Positions 32,890 through 41,780 of a stretch of DNA of 64,000 bases are shown here, piece after piece (position 1 is the first letter of the stretch; every line of letters starts with the position of its first letter). Made by a program: the position numbers and the translations under genes. The stretch spans positions 732,001-796,000 of the forward strand of contig NZ_CP040463.1 in the NCBI RefSeq assembly GCF_005843985.1. The letters run 5' to 3'. The notes beneath the pieces were generated by a model. That model saw nothing but the letters and a program-made list of their open reading frames with translations, ran no database searches and was not told the origin of the DNA. The stretch comes from Caminibacter mediatlanticus TB-2. Lineage in GTDB: Bacteria > Campylobacterota > Campylobacteria > Campylobacterales > Nautiliaceae.

Positions 32890-33867
32890 ATGAAAATAAC
32901 ACTAAGTTATGGCGGTGGAGGAGAAGAGACTCAAAAACTTATTAATGAGTTATTTTATAAATATTTCGATAATGAAATATTAAAAAAAAGTGAAGATGCA
33001 GCAGTAATTGAAACTAATAAAAAAATAGCTTTTACAACTGATTCTTTTACTGTAAGTCCTATTTTTTTTAATGGTGGAGATATTGGAAAATTATCTGTTG
33101 TTGGGACATGTAATGATTTAGCAATGATGGGTGCAAAACCTAAATATCTAAGCTCTGGATTTATTATAGAAGAAGGATTAGAATATTCTACATTAGAAAA
33201 AATTGTAAAGAGTATGAGTGATGAGCTTAAAAAAATTGATGTAAAAATAGTTTGTGGAGATACTAAGGTAGTCCCAGCTGGAAGTGTAGATAAGATTTTT
33301 ATAAATACAAGTGGAATTGGAGACGTTATAAAAGAAAATATTTCTGCTTCAAATTTAGAAGTTGGAGATAAAATATTAATTAGTAGAGATATTGGAAGAC
33401 ATGGGGCTGTGATATTAGCAAAAAGATATGGAGTTGAGACAAATTTAGAGAGTGATTGTAAATTATTATGGGATGAAGTAAAAGCGTTAATAGATGCTAA
33501 AATTAATATTAAAGCAATGCGTGATGCTACAAGAGGAGGCGTTAGTGCAGTGTTAAATGAGTGGGCAAATTCTTCAAATATAGGAATTGAAATTAAAGAA
33601 GAGAATTTAAAAATATCAGATGAGGTTTTAGGGCTTTGTGAGATGTTTGGATTTGAGCCTATTGATTTAGCAAATGAGGGGACTTTTGTAGTAGCTGTAA
33701 ATAGTGAAGATGCAAAAAAAGCGGAGGAGATTTTAAAAAAGTTTAATGAAAATGCGAGTATAGTAGGAGAGGTGGTAGAGGGTAATAGAGTAGTTTTAAT
33801 CTCACCTTGGAATACAAAAAGAGTAATCGAACTTCCAAAAGGTGAATTACTTCCAAGAATTTGTTAA
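32890..33867 (+). CDS. hypE: Hydrogenase maturation protein HypE
   Basis: HypE dehydrates the carbamoyl group received from HypF to thiocyanate on its C-terminal Cys. The 325-aa protein begins with ITLSYGGGGEET, contains FTTDSFTVSPIFFNGGDIG and RDATRGGVSAVLNEW of the PurM-like ATP-binding fold, and ends PRIC with the functional terminal Cys. AAGGTAG precedes the ATG. It closes the hyp operon after the intervening MNT/HEPN pair. Confidence 0.96.
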   Translation: MKITLSYGGGGEETQKLINELFYKYFDNEILKKSEDAAVIETNKKIAFTTDSFTVSPIFFNGGDIGKLSVVGTCNDLAMMGAKPKYLSSGFIIEEGLEYSTLEKIVKSMSDELKKIDVKIVCGDTKVVPAGSVDKIFINTSGIGDVIKENISASNLEVGDKILISRDIGRHGAVILAKRYGVETNLESDCKLLWDEVKALIDAKINIKAMRDATRGGVSAVLNEWANSSNIGIEIKEENLKISDEVLGLCEMFGFEPIDLANEGTFVVAVNSEDAKKAEEILKKFNENASIVGEVVEGNRVVLISPWNTKRVIELPKGELLPRIC

Positions 33868-33890
33868 AATTCTTTAAAAATAGGAGAGTT

Positions 33891-34568
33891 ATGCAAGAAA
33901 AAATAGTAAAAATGTTTGATGAAATTGCTCCAACTTATGATTTAGTTAATAGAATATTAACATTTGGGATTGATAAAAATTGGAGAAAAAAGGCTATTAG
34001 GGAAGTTTTAAAATACTCAACTCCAAAAAAAGTATTAGATGTAGCCTGTGGGACAGGTGATATGATTGAAGAGTGGAGAAAAAATATTGATTGTGAAGTA
34101 ATAGGGCTTGACCCAAGTAATGGAATGCTTGATATTGCAAAAAAAAGATTTCCTGATGTTAATTTTATAAATTCCTATGCAAATGATATTCCTTTTGAAA
34201 GTGAATTTGATGCTATTAGTATCTCTTTTGGAATTAGAAATGTAGTTGAGATAAAAAAAGCAATTAAAGAATTTAATAAAGCATTAAAAAAAAATGGAGT
34301 TTTAGTTATTTTAGAATTTACAAAACCTAAAAAAAACTCTTCTTTAACTAAATGTGTAAATTTTTATACAAATAAATTTCTTCCTAAAATTGGAGGACTT
34401 CTTTCTAAGAATAAAGAAGCTTATGAATACCTTCCAAATTCAATAGAAAAATTTTATACTGCTGATGAGTTAAAAGAGTTATTAGAAAAAGAAAATTTTA
34501 AAGTTTTAAAAATTATTAGCTTAAATTTTGGACAAGTTAGTATAATTATTGCAAAAAAAGGAGAGTAA
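33891..34568 (+). CDS. menG: Demethylmenaquinone/ubiquinone C-methyltransferase
   Basis: This SAM-dependent enzyme makes the last methylation of menaquinone, the electron acceptor of HydC-type hydrogenases. MFDEIAPTYDLVNRILTFGID and LDVACGTGDM (motif I) are family signatures, with ISFGIRNV and LEFTKP further on. The ATG with TAGGAGAG upstream is chosen rather than a TTG 30 nt earlier, giving 225 aa. In menaquinone-only bacteria the gene is called menG or ubiE; the homologue in some Campylobacterota may act in the futalosine route. Confidence 0.92.
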   Translation: MQEKIVKMFDEIAPTYDLVNRILTFGIDKNWRKKAIREVLKYSTPKKVLDVACGTGDMIEEWRKNIDCEVIGLDPSNGMLDIAKKRFPDVNFINSYANDIPFESEFDAISISFGIRNVVEIKKAIKEFNKALKKNGVLVILEFTKPKKNSSLTKCVNFYTNKFLPKIGGLLSKNKEAYEYLPNSIEKFYTADELKELLEKENFKVLKIISLNFGQVSIIIAKKGE

Positions 34569-35479
34569 TGAAAATAGGACTTTTATTTCCAGGACAAGGT
34601 AGTCAATTTATAGGAATGGGTAAAGATTTTTATGAAAATTCAAATAAAGCAAAAGAGATGTTTGAAGAGGCAAGTGATGCAATAAAAGTTGATTTTAAAA
34701 AGTTAATGTTTGAAGAAAATGAAGATATTAACAAAACTGAATTTACTCAACCTGCAATTTTACTATTTAGTGCAATTGCATATGAGTTATTTAAAGAAAA
34801 TATAGATTTTGAGTATAGTTATTCTCTTGGTCATTCACTTGGAGAATTTTCTGCTCTATATTCAGCTGGGGCTTTAAATTTAAGTGAAGCTATAAAACTT
34901 GTTCATAATAGAGGAAAATTGATGAATGAAGCATTTAAAGATAAAGTTGGTTCAATGATGGTTGTATTAGGACTTGATGATGAAGTTGTTGAAGAAGTTT
35001 GTAAAAATTCTAATCTTCAAGTATGGCCAGCTAATTATAATTCTGATGGACAAATAGTAATTGCAGGAATTAAAGAGGATTTAGAAAAATTAGAGCCACT
35101 TTTAAAAGAAAAAGGTGCAAAAAGAGTAATGCTTCTTAATATGAGTGTTGCAAGTCATTGTCCATTACTTGAAAGTGCTACTAAACCACTTAGAGAGCTT
35201 TTAGAGGAGTATTTAAAAGATGAGTTTTTAGATGTTGTAAGTAATGTTACAGCTAAAAAATATAATACAAAAAAAGAGGCACTTGAATTACTTCCTATTC
35301 AACTAACAAAACCAGTTCTTTATAAGCAATCAATTAAAAATTATGAAGATGAGGTTGAGAAATTTGTAGAGTTTGGTGGTAAAGTTTTAATGGGAATTAA
35401 TAGAAAAATTACAAAGAAAAAAACAATTCCAATTGTTGATATGAAAAGTTTAGAAAAAGCAATAAGTGAAGTTAAATGA
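34568..35479 (+). CDS. fabD: Malonyl-CoA:ACP transacylase
   Basis: FabD loads malonyl groups on ACP for fatty-acid synthesis. It shows LLFPGQGSQFIGMG at the N-terminus, the active-site GHSLGEFSAL (Ser near residue 90), and VASHCPLLE with the catalytic His. Length 303 aa is normal. It overlaps the preceding stop by 1 nt (TAATG). Confidence 0.95.
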   Translation: MKIGLLFPGQGSQFIGMGKDFYENSNKAKEMFEEASDAIKVDFKKLMFEENEDINKTEFTQPAILLFSAIAYELFKENIDFEYSYSLGHSLGEFSALYSAGALNLSEAIKLVHNRGKLMNEAFKDKVGSMMVVLGLDDEVVEEVCKNSNLQVWPANYNSDGQIVIAGIKEDLEKLEPLLKEKGAKRVMLLNMSVASHCPLLESATKPLRELLEEYLKDEFLDVVSNVTAKKYNTKKEALELLPIQLTKPVLYKQSIKNYEDEVEKFVEFGGKVLMGINRKITKKKTIPIVDMKSLEKAISEVK

Positions 35480-36219
35480 AAATAGCCCTTGCTCAAATAA
35501 GACCAAAATTAAGTCCAGATAATTTAGATAAACATAAAAAATTTATTAAAAAAAGTAGTGCTGATTTAGTGATTTTTCCAGAACTTAGTATGAATGGTTA
35601 TAAAGTAAAAGATGCTTTAATAGAAGATGCATTTAATGAAGAGTTTTTTAGAAGTTTAAAATTTGATAAAGATGTAGTGTTAGGTGCTGCAATAAAAGAT
35701 GATGGTAGAATTTATAATTCAGCTCTTTATTTAGGAGATAGTTTTCATAGACATAATAAAGTTCATCTTCCTACTTATGGAGTGTTTGAGGAGGGTAGAT
35801 TTTTTTTTAGAGGTAAGGATTTTAGTTGTTTTAATACAAAATTTGGAAAAACTACTATTTTTATTTGTGAAGATGTATTTAGTGGAGATGCAATTAATTT
35901 TGTATCAAAACAAAAGCCAGATTTAATTATTGTAATTTCTGCTTCTCCTGCAAGAGAATTTAAAGAGGGGAAATTACTAATTGAAGAAGAGTGGGAAGCG
36001 TTATTAAAAAGTATGGCAATATTAAGTGGAGGTTATGTAGCTTTTTGTAATAGAGTTGGATTTGAAGATGGTCTTGGATTTTGGGGTGGAAGCAAAATAA
36101 TTAATCCAAAAGGTGAAATAGAAGTTGAGGCTAAGTATTTTGGTGAAGAATTGATTGAGTGTGAGTTAAATCATCATTTAACTTTTACTCAAAAATACTT
36201 TTTAAGGAAAGAAGTGTGA
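35476..36219 (+). CDS. Carbon-nitrogen hydrolase (nitrilase superfamily)
   Basis: A 247-aa amidase-fold protein with the Glu-Lys-Cys triad: IFPELSMNGY (Glu36), HNKVHLPTYG (Lys) and IFICEDVF (Cys). Members cleave amides such as omega-amides, N-carbamoyl amines or NAD-linked glutamine; the substrate cannot be assigned. Start and stop overlap the neighbours by 4 nt, so it is part of the fabD-mtnN operon. Confidence 0.92.
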   Translation: MKIALAQIRPKLSPDNLDKHKKFIKKSSADLVIFPELSMNGYKVKDALIEDAFNEEFFRSLKFDKDVVLGAAIKDDGRIYNSALYLGDSFHRHNKVHLPTYGVFEEGRFFFRGKDFSCFNTKFGKTTIFICEDVFSGDAINFVSKQKPDLIIVISASPAREFKEGKLLIEEEWEALLKSMAILSGGYVAFCNRVGFEDGLGFWGGSKIINPKGEIEVEAKYFGEELIECELNHHLTFTQKYFLRKEV

Positions 36220-36908
36220 TTGGAATACTATGTGCAATGAGAGAAGAGTTAGAGCCTATTTTAGAAGAAGTTGAGGTTAAAGAAGTAGTTGAATATGGGA
36301 AAAATAAGTTTTATTTAGCAAAGTTTGATAATAAAGATTTAGTATTAGCATATAGCAAAATTGGAAAAGTAAATTCAGCTACAACAGCTACTATTATGAT
36401 AGAAAAATTTAAAGCAAAAAAGATACTTTTTAGTGGAGTAGCAGGGGCTATTGATGAAGATTTAAAAATTGGAGATTTAATTATTGCTACAAAAACTTGC
36501 CAACACGATATTGATTTAACTGTTTTTGGTTATCCATATGGGTATATTCCTGAGAGTGAAGTTTATTTTGAGTGTGATAAAAGTTTAAATAGTATTGCTA
36601 AGAGTGTAGCTAAAAAACTTAATTTAAAATTAAAAGAAGGAATTATTGCAAGTGGAGACCAGTTTATTCATAGTAAAGAAAAAAAAGAATGGATTAAAAA
36701 AACATTTAATGCAAGTGCTATTGAGATGGAAGGTGGGGCAGTTGGGTGTGTGTGCTTTACATTAAATATCCCATTTTTTATGCTAAGGGCTATTAGTGAT
36801 AGTGCAGAAGAGGGTGCAGGGATTGATTTTGATGAGTTTTTAGAAGAATCAAGCAAAGTTAGTGCTAAATTTTTAATTGAAATGTTAAAGGAAATAGATG
36901 AAAAATAG
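36216..36908 (+). CDS. mtnN: 5'-methylthioadenosine/S-adenosylhomocysteine nucleosidase family
   Basis: The 230-aa protein cleaves adenine from MTA, SAH or, in Campylobacterota using the futalosine pathway, 6-amino-6-deoxyfutalosine. GILCAMREELEPIL at the start, FSGVAGAID, SGDQFIH and SAIEMEGGAVG are the family motifs, with the catalytic Asp in AISDSAEEG. The start is a GTG. The nearby menG makes the menaquinone role attractive, but this is inference. Confidence 0.93.
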   Translation: MIGILCAMREELEPILEEVEVKEVVEYGKNKFYLAKFDNKDLVLAYSKIGKVNSATTATIMIEKFKAKKILFSGVAGAIDEDLKIGDLIIATKTCQHDIDLTVFGYPYGYIPESEVYFECDKSLNSIAKSVAKKLNLKLKEGIIASGDQFIHSKEKKEWIKKTFNASAIEMEGGAVGCVCFTLNIPFFMLRAISDSAEEGAGIDFDEFLEESSKVSAKFLIEMLKEIDEK

Positions 36909-38091
36909 ATTAATTGTTTTTATTGCTACATTTTTAATAATGGTCTTAATTACACCATTTGTGTTTAGTAAATTGATGAATTCAAAGTTTGATAAGATGC
37001 TTGATAATTTAAAGAAAAGTGGAATAGAAATAAAAGAAGTTAAAAATAAAAGTAGTTATATTTTAACAGATAGAGTTTTTTTAGTAAAAGTCCCTGGAAA
37101 AACCATTGATGAAGATAGTATTGAATATATCGAGGCTCAGGTTGAGAGTAAATTTAAAAATTTACCAGTAACTGATGTTAAATTTTTTGGTGATGTTAAA
37201 AAAATTGTTTTTAAAGATGAAGATTTAAATCAGATAAATCCATTAATAAAAGATAAAATAAAATTTTTAGTTATTACTCCAAATTTCAAAACTTATAAAT
37301 ATAAAATTTTTGATAATAATATAAGTGATAAAAGTTTTGTTTTTAAATTTAAAGGAATTAATGGTATTTATAACTATCCTAATAATGAAAATAATCTAAA
37401 TATTCAAAGTTTAATTTTAAGTATAGAAAATAGAGTAAAATTTGAAGCTAATAATTTTAAAAGCTATTATAAAAATAATAATTACCAAATACTTAGTGGA
37501 AGTGAATTTAATTTTAGTGCAACGTATTTGAATAATAAATTTTTATTTGATAGTATTAAAAGTGATAATAAAGTTTTTATTTCAGATAAAGCGAAAGCAA
37601 TATCAAAATTATTAGTAAAAAATATAAATTTCAATAATCAGCTGATTTTAAAAAATAATTATTTAGATTTAAACCTATCTAATATTGATTATAAAACAAT
37701 TCAAAAGTTAAGAAATACTAATGATAAAAAAAAGCAAGAAGAGTTATTAAAAGAGTTAGTTACAAAAGGTTTAAAAGCTAATTTAAAATTTGATATAAAA
37801 GATATTGAGATTAAAAATCAAAAATTAGGATTTATAAATCTATATGCAAAATTAAATATTAAACCAGATGATAAATTATTTGAAAAATTAGAAAATAAAG
37901 ATTTAGAAGATATTAACCTATCTCTTAAACTAAAAACGACACCAAAAATTGCTACAATCCTTGCTATTACAAATCCAGTAATTGGAGCAGTTTTTATGAA
38001 TGCTAAACAAGATAAAAATGGTGTTTTAATTAGTTTAGATATAAAAGAAGGGAAAATATTTTTAAATGGAAAAGAAATTAAATCCAATTAA
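36898..38091 (+). CDS. Membrane-anchored DUF945-like (YdgA-type) protein
   Basis: The 397-aa protein has one N-terminal membrane helix (LIVFIATFLIMVLITPFVF) and a long Lys/Asn-rich extracytoplasmic part with many beta-like repeats. The C-terminal ISLDIKEGKIFLNGKEI recalls the end of DUF945/YdgA proteins. Function is unknown. It overlaps mtnN by 11 nt and ttcA by 26 nt. Confidence 0.7.
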   Translation: MKNRLIVFIATFLIMVLITPFVFSKLMNSKFDKMLDNLKKSGIEIKEVKNKSSYILTDRVFLVKVPGKTIDEDSIEYIEAQVESKFKNLPVTDVKFFGDVKKIVFKDEDLNQINPLIKDKIKFLVITPNFKTYKYKIFDNNISDKSFVFKFKGINGIYNYPNNENNLNIQSLILSIENRVKFEANNFKSYYKNNNYQILSGSEFNFSATYLNNKFLFDSIKSDNKVFISDKAKAISKLLVKNINFNNQLILKNNYLDLNLSNIDYKTIQKLRNTNDKKKQEELLKELVTKGLKANLKFDIKDIEIKNQKLGFINLYAKLNIKPDDKLFEKLENKDLEDINLSLKLKTTPKIATILAITNPVIGAVFMNAKQDKNGVLISLDIKEGKIFLNGKEIKSN

Positions 38092-38854
38092 AGATATCTT
38101 TTTTTCTAAAAAAGTGACTAAATTTGTAGGAAGAGTCCAAGGGGAGTTTGAGTTAATAAAAGAAAATGACAAAGTTTTAATAGCTTTAAGTGGAGGAAAA
38201 GATAGTTTTGTATTGCTTCATGTTTTAAAGAGGATGCAACTTATCGCTCCTTTTAAGTTTGATTTAGCAGCTATTACAATTGATGCAGGGACAGGTATTG
38301 ATTATTCTCCTTTAAAAAAGTGGTGTGATAGTTTTGGAATTGAATATATCTTATACAAAACTCCAATCCTTGAAATTATGAATGAAAAAAAACGACCTGG
38401 TAGTAGCCCTTGTGGATTTTGTGCAAGAATGAGAAGAGGAGCTTTGTATTCAAAAGCAAAAGAACTTGGATTTAACAAATTAGCTCTTGGTCATCATTTT
38501 GATGATGCAGTTGAGACTTTTTTTATGAGTATGTTTTATAATGGAATGATGAAATCTATGCCTCCAAAATATAAAGCAAATAGTGGTATTGAAGTAATTA
38601 GACCTATGATTAAAGTTAGAGAAAAATGGATTGAGTATATGGTAAGTAAAAATAATTTTCCTATTATTAATGGTGAGGAGAGTTGTCTTGCTTTAAAAGA
38701 TAGTGAAGGTGTAAAAATTCCTTATGCACGAGAAAAAGTTAAAAATTGGCTTAAAAAAATGGAAGAAGAAGAACCAAAATTTTTCCAACGAATGGAGAGT
38801 GCATTTGAAAACATTGAATGTCATACTTTTTTTATGAAGGAATTTATTAAATGA
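38066..38854 (+). CDS. ttcA: tRNA 2-thiocytidine synthetase TtcA-like PP-loop ATPase
   Basis: The PP-loop motif SGGKDSFVLLHVL (residues about 43-55) activates the tRNA base. SSPCGFCARMRRGALY carries the CxxC pair for the [4Fe-4S] cluster, and ALGHHFDDAVETFFMS is the TtcA-type helix. Length 262 aa is typical. Family members thiolate C32 of tRNA. It directly precedes the FRG/MNT/HEPN cassette with a 4-nt overlap. Confidence 0.92.
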   Translation: MEKKLNPIKDIFFSKKVTKFVGRVQGEFELIKENDKVLIALSGGKDSFVLLHVLKRMQLIAPFKFDLAAITIDAGTGIDYSPLKKWCDSFGIEYILYKTPILEIMNEKKRPGSSPCGFCARMRRGALYSKAKELGFNKLALGHHFDDAVETFFMSMFYNGMMKSMPPKYKANSGIEVIRPMIKVREKWIEYMVSKNNFPIINGEESCLALKDSEGVKIPYAREKVKNWLKKMEEEEPKFFQRMESAFENIECHTFFMKEFIK

Positions 38855-39987
38855 AAACTTTTAATGACTTTTGGAATAAATTAGAAAATTTTATTAGTGA
38901 AAATAAAAATAAAAATTATATTTTTAGAGGGCAAGCAAATATTGAATGGAAATTACACACTACTTTTTATAGGAATTATGGTGTAGAAAATAATGCTAAA
39001 TTAAATGAAAAAATTTTTAATCTTATTACTAACTTTGAAAAAGCATTAATTTTTTTAAATAAAGATTTAAAGGCAACTAAATTAATTGATATAATGCAGT
39101 TAGCAAGACATTATGGTTTGCCAGTACCTTTGATTGATTTTACATATTCTCCATATATTGCACTTTTTTTTGCTTGTATTGAAGAAGAAAATCATGATGG
39201 AGTATTGTATTTAATTGATTATAAAAGACTATTTTCTGAATTAAAAAATTTTTTTATTAAGAAGTTAAAAAATAATGAGCTTCATAATTTTATAGATATA
39301 TTAGTATTTATTGATGATTTTTATAATAAAGATGTGTCTGGAATAAAAGAAATATTAAAAATAGAATTGAGTAAATTGGATAAAGAATATTTATTAAAAG
39401 GGAAATCTATATTAGATTTAGGTATAAAATTAATTACTTTACAAATAATTGAATCAAAATTATTACATAAAATTCATTTTAATAGCATTAATGAGTCAGA
39501 GATGTTTGATATATGGAAAGATCTATTAATTAAAAGTCCCGTATTATATACTGAAAAAATTTTTCTTAATCCTATAAAATATTTTTTGATTGAAAATAAT
39601 ATATTTTTTATACCAAATGCAAATGAAACTAATAAAAGAATGATTTATCAACAAGGATGTTTTATTTATGATACATTGAATTATGCCAAGTTAGGCATAG
39701 CAGACTTAGAAGAATTTATATTAAAATATTTAAATACTAATATAATAAAAAAAATAGAAATTCTAGCTAAATATAAAAAGGATATTTTAAAAAAACTTTC
39801 TTTAATGAATATTAATGGAGTTAATTTATTTGGAGACGAAATAGGAGCAGTAATAGATGCTAAATTGGGTTTAATTAATTTCGAATTTGATTCAAAAATT
39901 GAAGAATATCAATTGTTGAAATCTTATAATCCAATTGATTTATCAATAGATGACAAAATTAATATATATAAGGAATTTATTAAATGA
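38851..39987 (+). CDS. FRG-domain protein
   Basis: The 378-aa protein has an N-terminal FRG domain: YIFRGQANIEWKLHTTFYR (residues 23-41), then LARHYGLPVPLIDFTYSPYI (about 84-103) and a late RMIYQQGCFIYDT near residue 270. FRG domains are of unknown mechanism and occur in phage, plasmid and accessory loci. The C-terminal 100 residues match nothing I know. It begins 4 nt inside ttcA and ends 4 nt inside the MNT gene, so the three accessory genes form a tightly coupled unit. Confidence 0.85.
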   Translation: MKTFNDFWNKLENFISENKNKNYIFRGQANIEWKLHTTFYRNYGVENNAKLNEKIFNLITNFEKALIFLNKDLKATKLIDIMQLARHYGLPVPLIDFTYSPYIALFFACIEEENHDGVLYLIDYKRLFSELKNFFIKKLKNNELHNFIDILVFIDDFYNKDVSGIKEILKIELSKLDKEYLLKGKSILDLGIKLITLQIIESKLLHKIHFNSINESEMFDIWKDLLIKSPVLYTEKIFLNPIKYFLIENNIFFIPNANETNKRMIYQQGCFIYDTLNYAKLGIADLEEFILKYLNTNIIKKIEILAKYKKDILKKLSLMNINGVNLFGDEIGAVIDAKLGLINFEFDSKIEEYQLLKSYNPIDLSIDDKINIYKEFIK

Positions 39988-40268
39988 GACTGGCTTTATG
40001 GGAAGTTAGAGAAATTAAAGATGCGGCAAAAAAAGTTTTTGGAAATGATGTAAAAGTTTATTTATTTGGTAGTAGAGTAGATGATAATAAAAAAGGTGGT
40101 GATATTGATTTATATGTTGTTACAAAAAATAATTCTTATGAAAATGAGATGAAATTTTGGTGTGAACTTCAACAAAGGCTTGGAGAACAAAAAATTGATA
40201 TTATTGTAAGTAAAGATTTATCAAGAGAAATTGAACAAGTAGCTTTAAAAGAGGGAATAGAATTATGA
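39984..40268 (+). CDS. MNT-type minimal nucleotidyltransferase, second copy
   Basis: A 94-aa nucleotidyltransferase with LFGSRVDDNKKGGDIDLYVV (Gly-Ser and Asp-x-Asp pair) and the third Asp in QKIDIIVS. It is the expected antitoxin partner of the HEPN protein directly downstream. It is not closely similar to the first copy at 32241 beyond the family motifs, so the two modules were probably acquired separately. Confidence 0.87.
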   Translation: MRLALWEVREIKDAAKKVFGNDVKVYLFGSRVDDNKKGGDIDLYVVTKNNSYENEMKFWCELQQRLGEQKIDIIVSKDLSREIEQVALKEGIEL

Positions 40269-40711
40269 GTAAATTTTTGATGTATATGAACGAACTTAAT
40301 AAACATAAAAAAATTATTGAAAATATTTTCGAAACTATTGAGAGAACTTATGGAATGCCAATAAAAGAAACAGATGTAGAAGATTTAGTAAATATCAATA
40401 TTATTCTTTTAGATTCATTAGCGTATCGTTTTTCTAAATTTCAAGATACTCTTGGTAAAGCAATAAAGGTTTGGTTTTATTTAAAAGGAGAAAATGTTGA
40501 TAATTTAACAATTATAGATATTATTAATTTGGCTGAGAAAATAGGATTTAGTATTAATAAAGAGATATGGTGGAGATGTAGAAGTATAAGAAATAGAATT
40601 TCTCATGAATATGAAGAAGATTATTCTAAAATTACATTAGTAGTAAATGATATCTACGAACTTTTTCCATTATTAAAAAAAGTTTTAAAAGAATTAGAGG
40701 ATAGAAAATGA
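40265..40711 (+). CDS. HEPN-domain protein, putative RNase toxin
   Basis: The 148-aa helical protein has the predicted RX4HXY catalytic motif as RNRISHEY near residue 110. The pair with the upstream MNT nucleotidyltransferase is typical of HEPN/MNT toxin-antitoxin modules. It differs from the DUF86-type HEPN at 32518 in length and surroundings. The ATG overlaps the MNT stop and the mnmA ATG overlaps its own stop, so the cassette keeps the flanking tRNA-modification operon in phase. Confidence 0.85.
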   Translation: MSKFLMYMNELNKHKKIIENIFETIERTYGMPIKETDVEDLVNINIILLDSLAYRFSKFQDTLGKAIKVWFYLKGENVDNLTIIDIINLAEKIGFSINKEIWWRCRSIRNRISHEYEEDYSKITLVVNDIYELFPLLKKVLKELEDRK

Positions 40712-41727
40712 GAGTATTAGTAGGAGTTAGTGGAGGGGTTGATAGTGCAGTTACAACTTATCTACTTAAAAAAGCTGGTTATGAAGTTATTGGTATTTAT
40801 TTAAAAATGCATAGTGGAGTAAATCATAGTGAGAATTTAAAAAAAATAGAAAAACTTAGTAAAAAAATTGGTTTTTCTTATGTAGTTGAAGATGTAGAAG
40901 AAGAATTTAGAAAAGAGGTTTATGAATATTTTATAAAAAGTTATGAAGAGGGGTCTACTCCAAATCCTTGTGCTATGTGTAATAAACAAATTAAATTTGG
41001 TATTTTTATGAATTTTCTTGAAAAATATAATTGCGAGAAGGCTGCAACAGGTCATTATGTAAGAAATGATGGAAAGTTTTTATATGAAGCAAAAGATAAA
41101 AATAAAGACCAAAGTTATTTTTTATTTGGAATAAAAAAAGAAGTATTACCAAAGCTTATTTTTCCTCTTGGAGAATATACAAAAAATGAAATAAAACTTA
41201 TTGCAAAAGAGATAGGACTTGAAGAGTTTGCAACTCAAAAAGAATCACAAGATATCTGTTTTATTGAAAATAGTTATATTGATGTTTTAAAATTTCACTT
41301 TAATCCTGAAAAGAAAGGTAAAGTTGTAAATAAAAAAGGCCAAAAAATTGGAATCCATAAAGGATATGCATTTTATACAATAGGTCAAAGAAAAGGATTT
41401 TCTTTATTTAAATCAAATAAACCTCATTATGTAATAGGAATTGATGCAAAAACTAATACTATAATTGTAGGTGATAAAAAAGATTTAGAAAAAAAACTTG
41501 TATTTTTAAAAGGGGTTAATTTATTTATTGATGATAAAATATTTGAATGTGAAGCAAAAGTTAGATATAGAGCGCCTAAATTAAAAGCTGTTGTAAAAAT
41601 GGAGAGTAAAACAAAAGCTGTTGTTAAGTTTAAAGAAGCAGCCACAGGAGTTGCAAAGGGTCAAGCTTGTGTTTTTTATGAAGGAGAGAAACTTCTTGGT
41701 GGAGGATGGATTAGAGGAGCGAAGTAG
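40708..41727 (+). CDS. mnmA: tRNA-specific 2-thiouridylase MnmA
   Basis: MnmA puts sulfur on U34 of Lys, Glu and Gln tRNAs. The PP-loop is VSGGVDSAVTT (residues 7-17). Catalytic Cys are in NPCAMCNK and DICFI, and the C-terminal region shows YTIGQRKGF and KVRYR. Length 339 aa is normal. It overlaps the HEPN gene by 4 nt. Confidence 0.95.
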   Translation: MRVLVGVSGGVDSAVTTYLLKKAGYEVIGIYLKMHSGVNHSENLKKIEKLSKKIGFSYVVEDVEEEFRKEVYEYFIKSYEEGSTPNPCAMCNKQIKFGIFMNFLEKYNCEKAATGHYVRNDGKFLYEAKDKNKDQSYFLFGIKKEVLPKLIFPLGEYTKNEIKLIAKEIGLEEFATQKESQDICFIENSYIDVLKFHFNPEKKGKVVNKKGQKIGIHKGYAFYTIGQRKGFSLFKSNKPHYVIGIDAKTNTIIVGDKKDLEKKLVFLKGVNLFIDDKIFECEAKVRYRAPKLKAVVKMESKTKAVVKFKEAATGVAKGQACVFYEGEKLLGGGWIRGAK

Positions 41728-41780
41728 TTTTAAAATGTTAAATTTTTGTTACAATTTCATAACAATTTTAAGGAGAGAAA

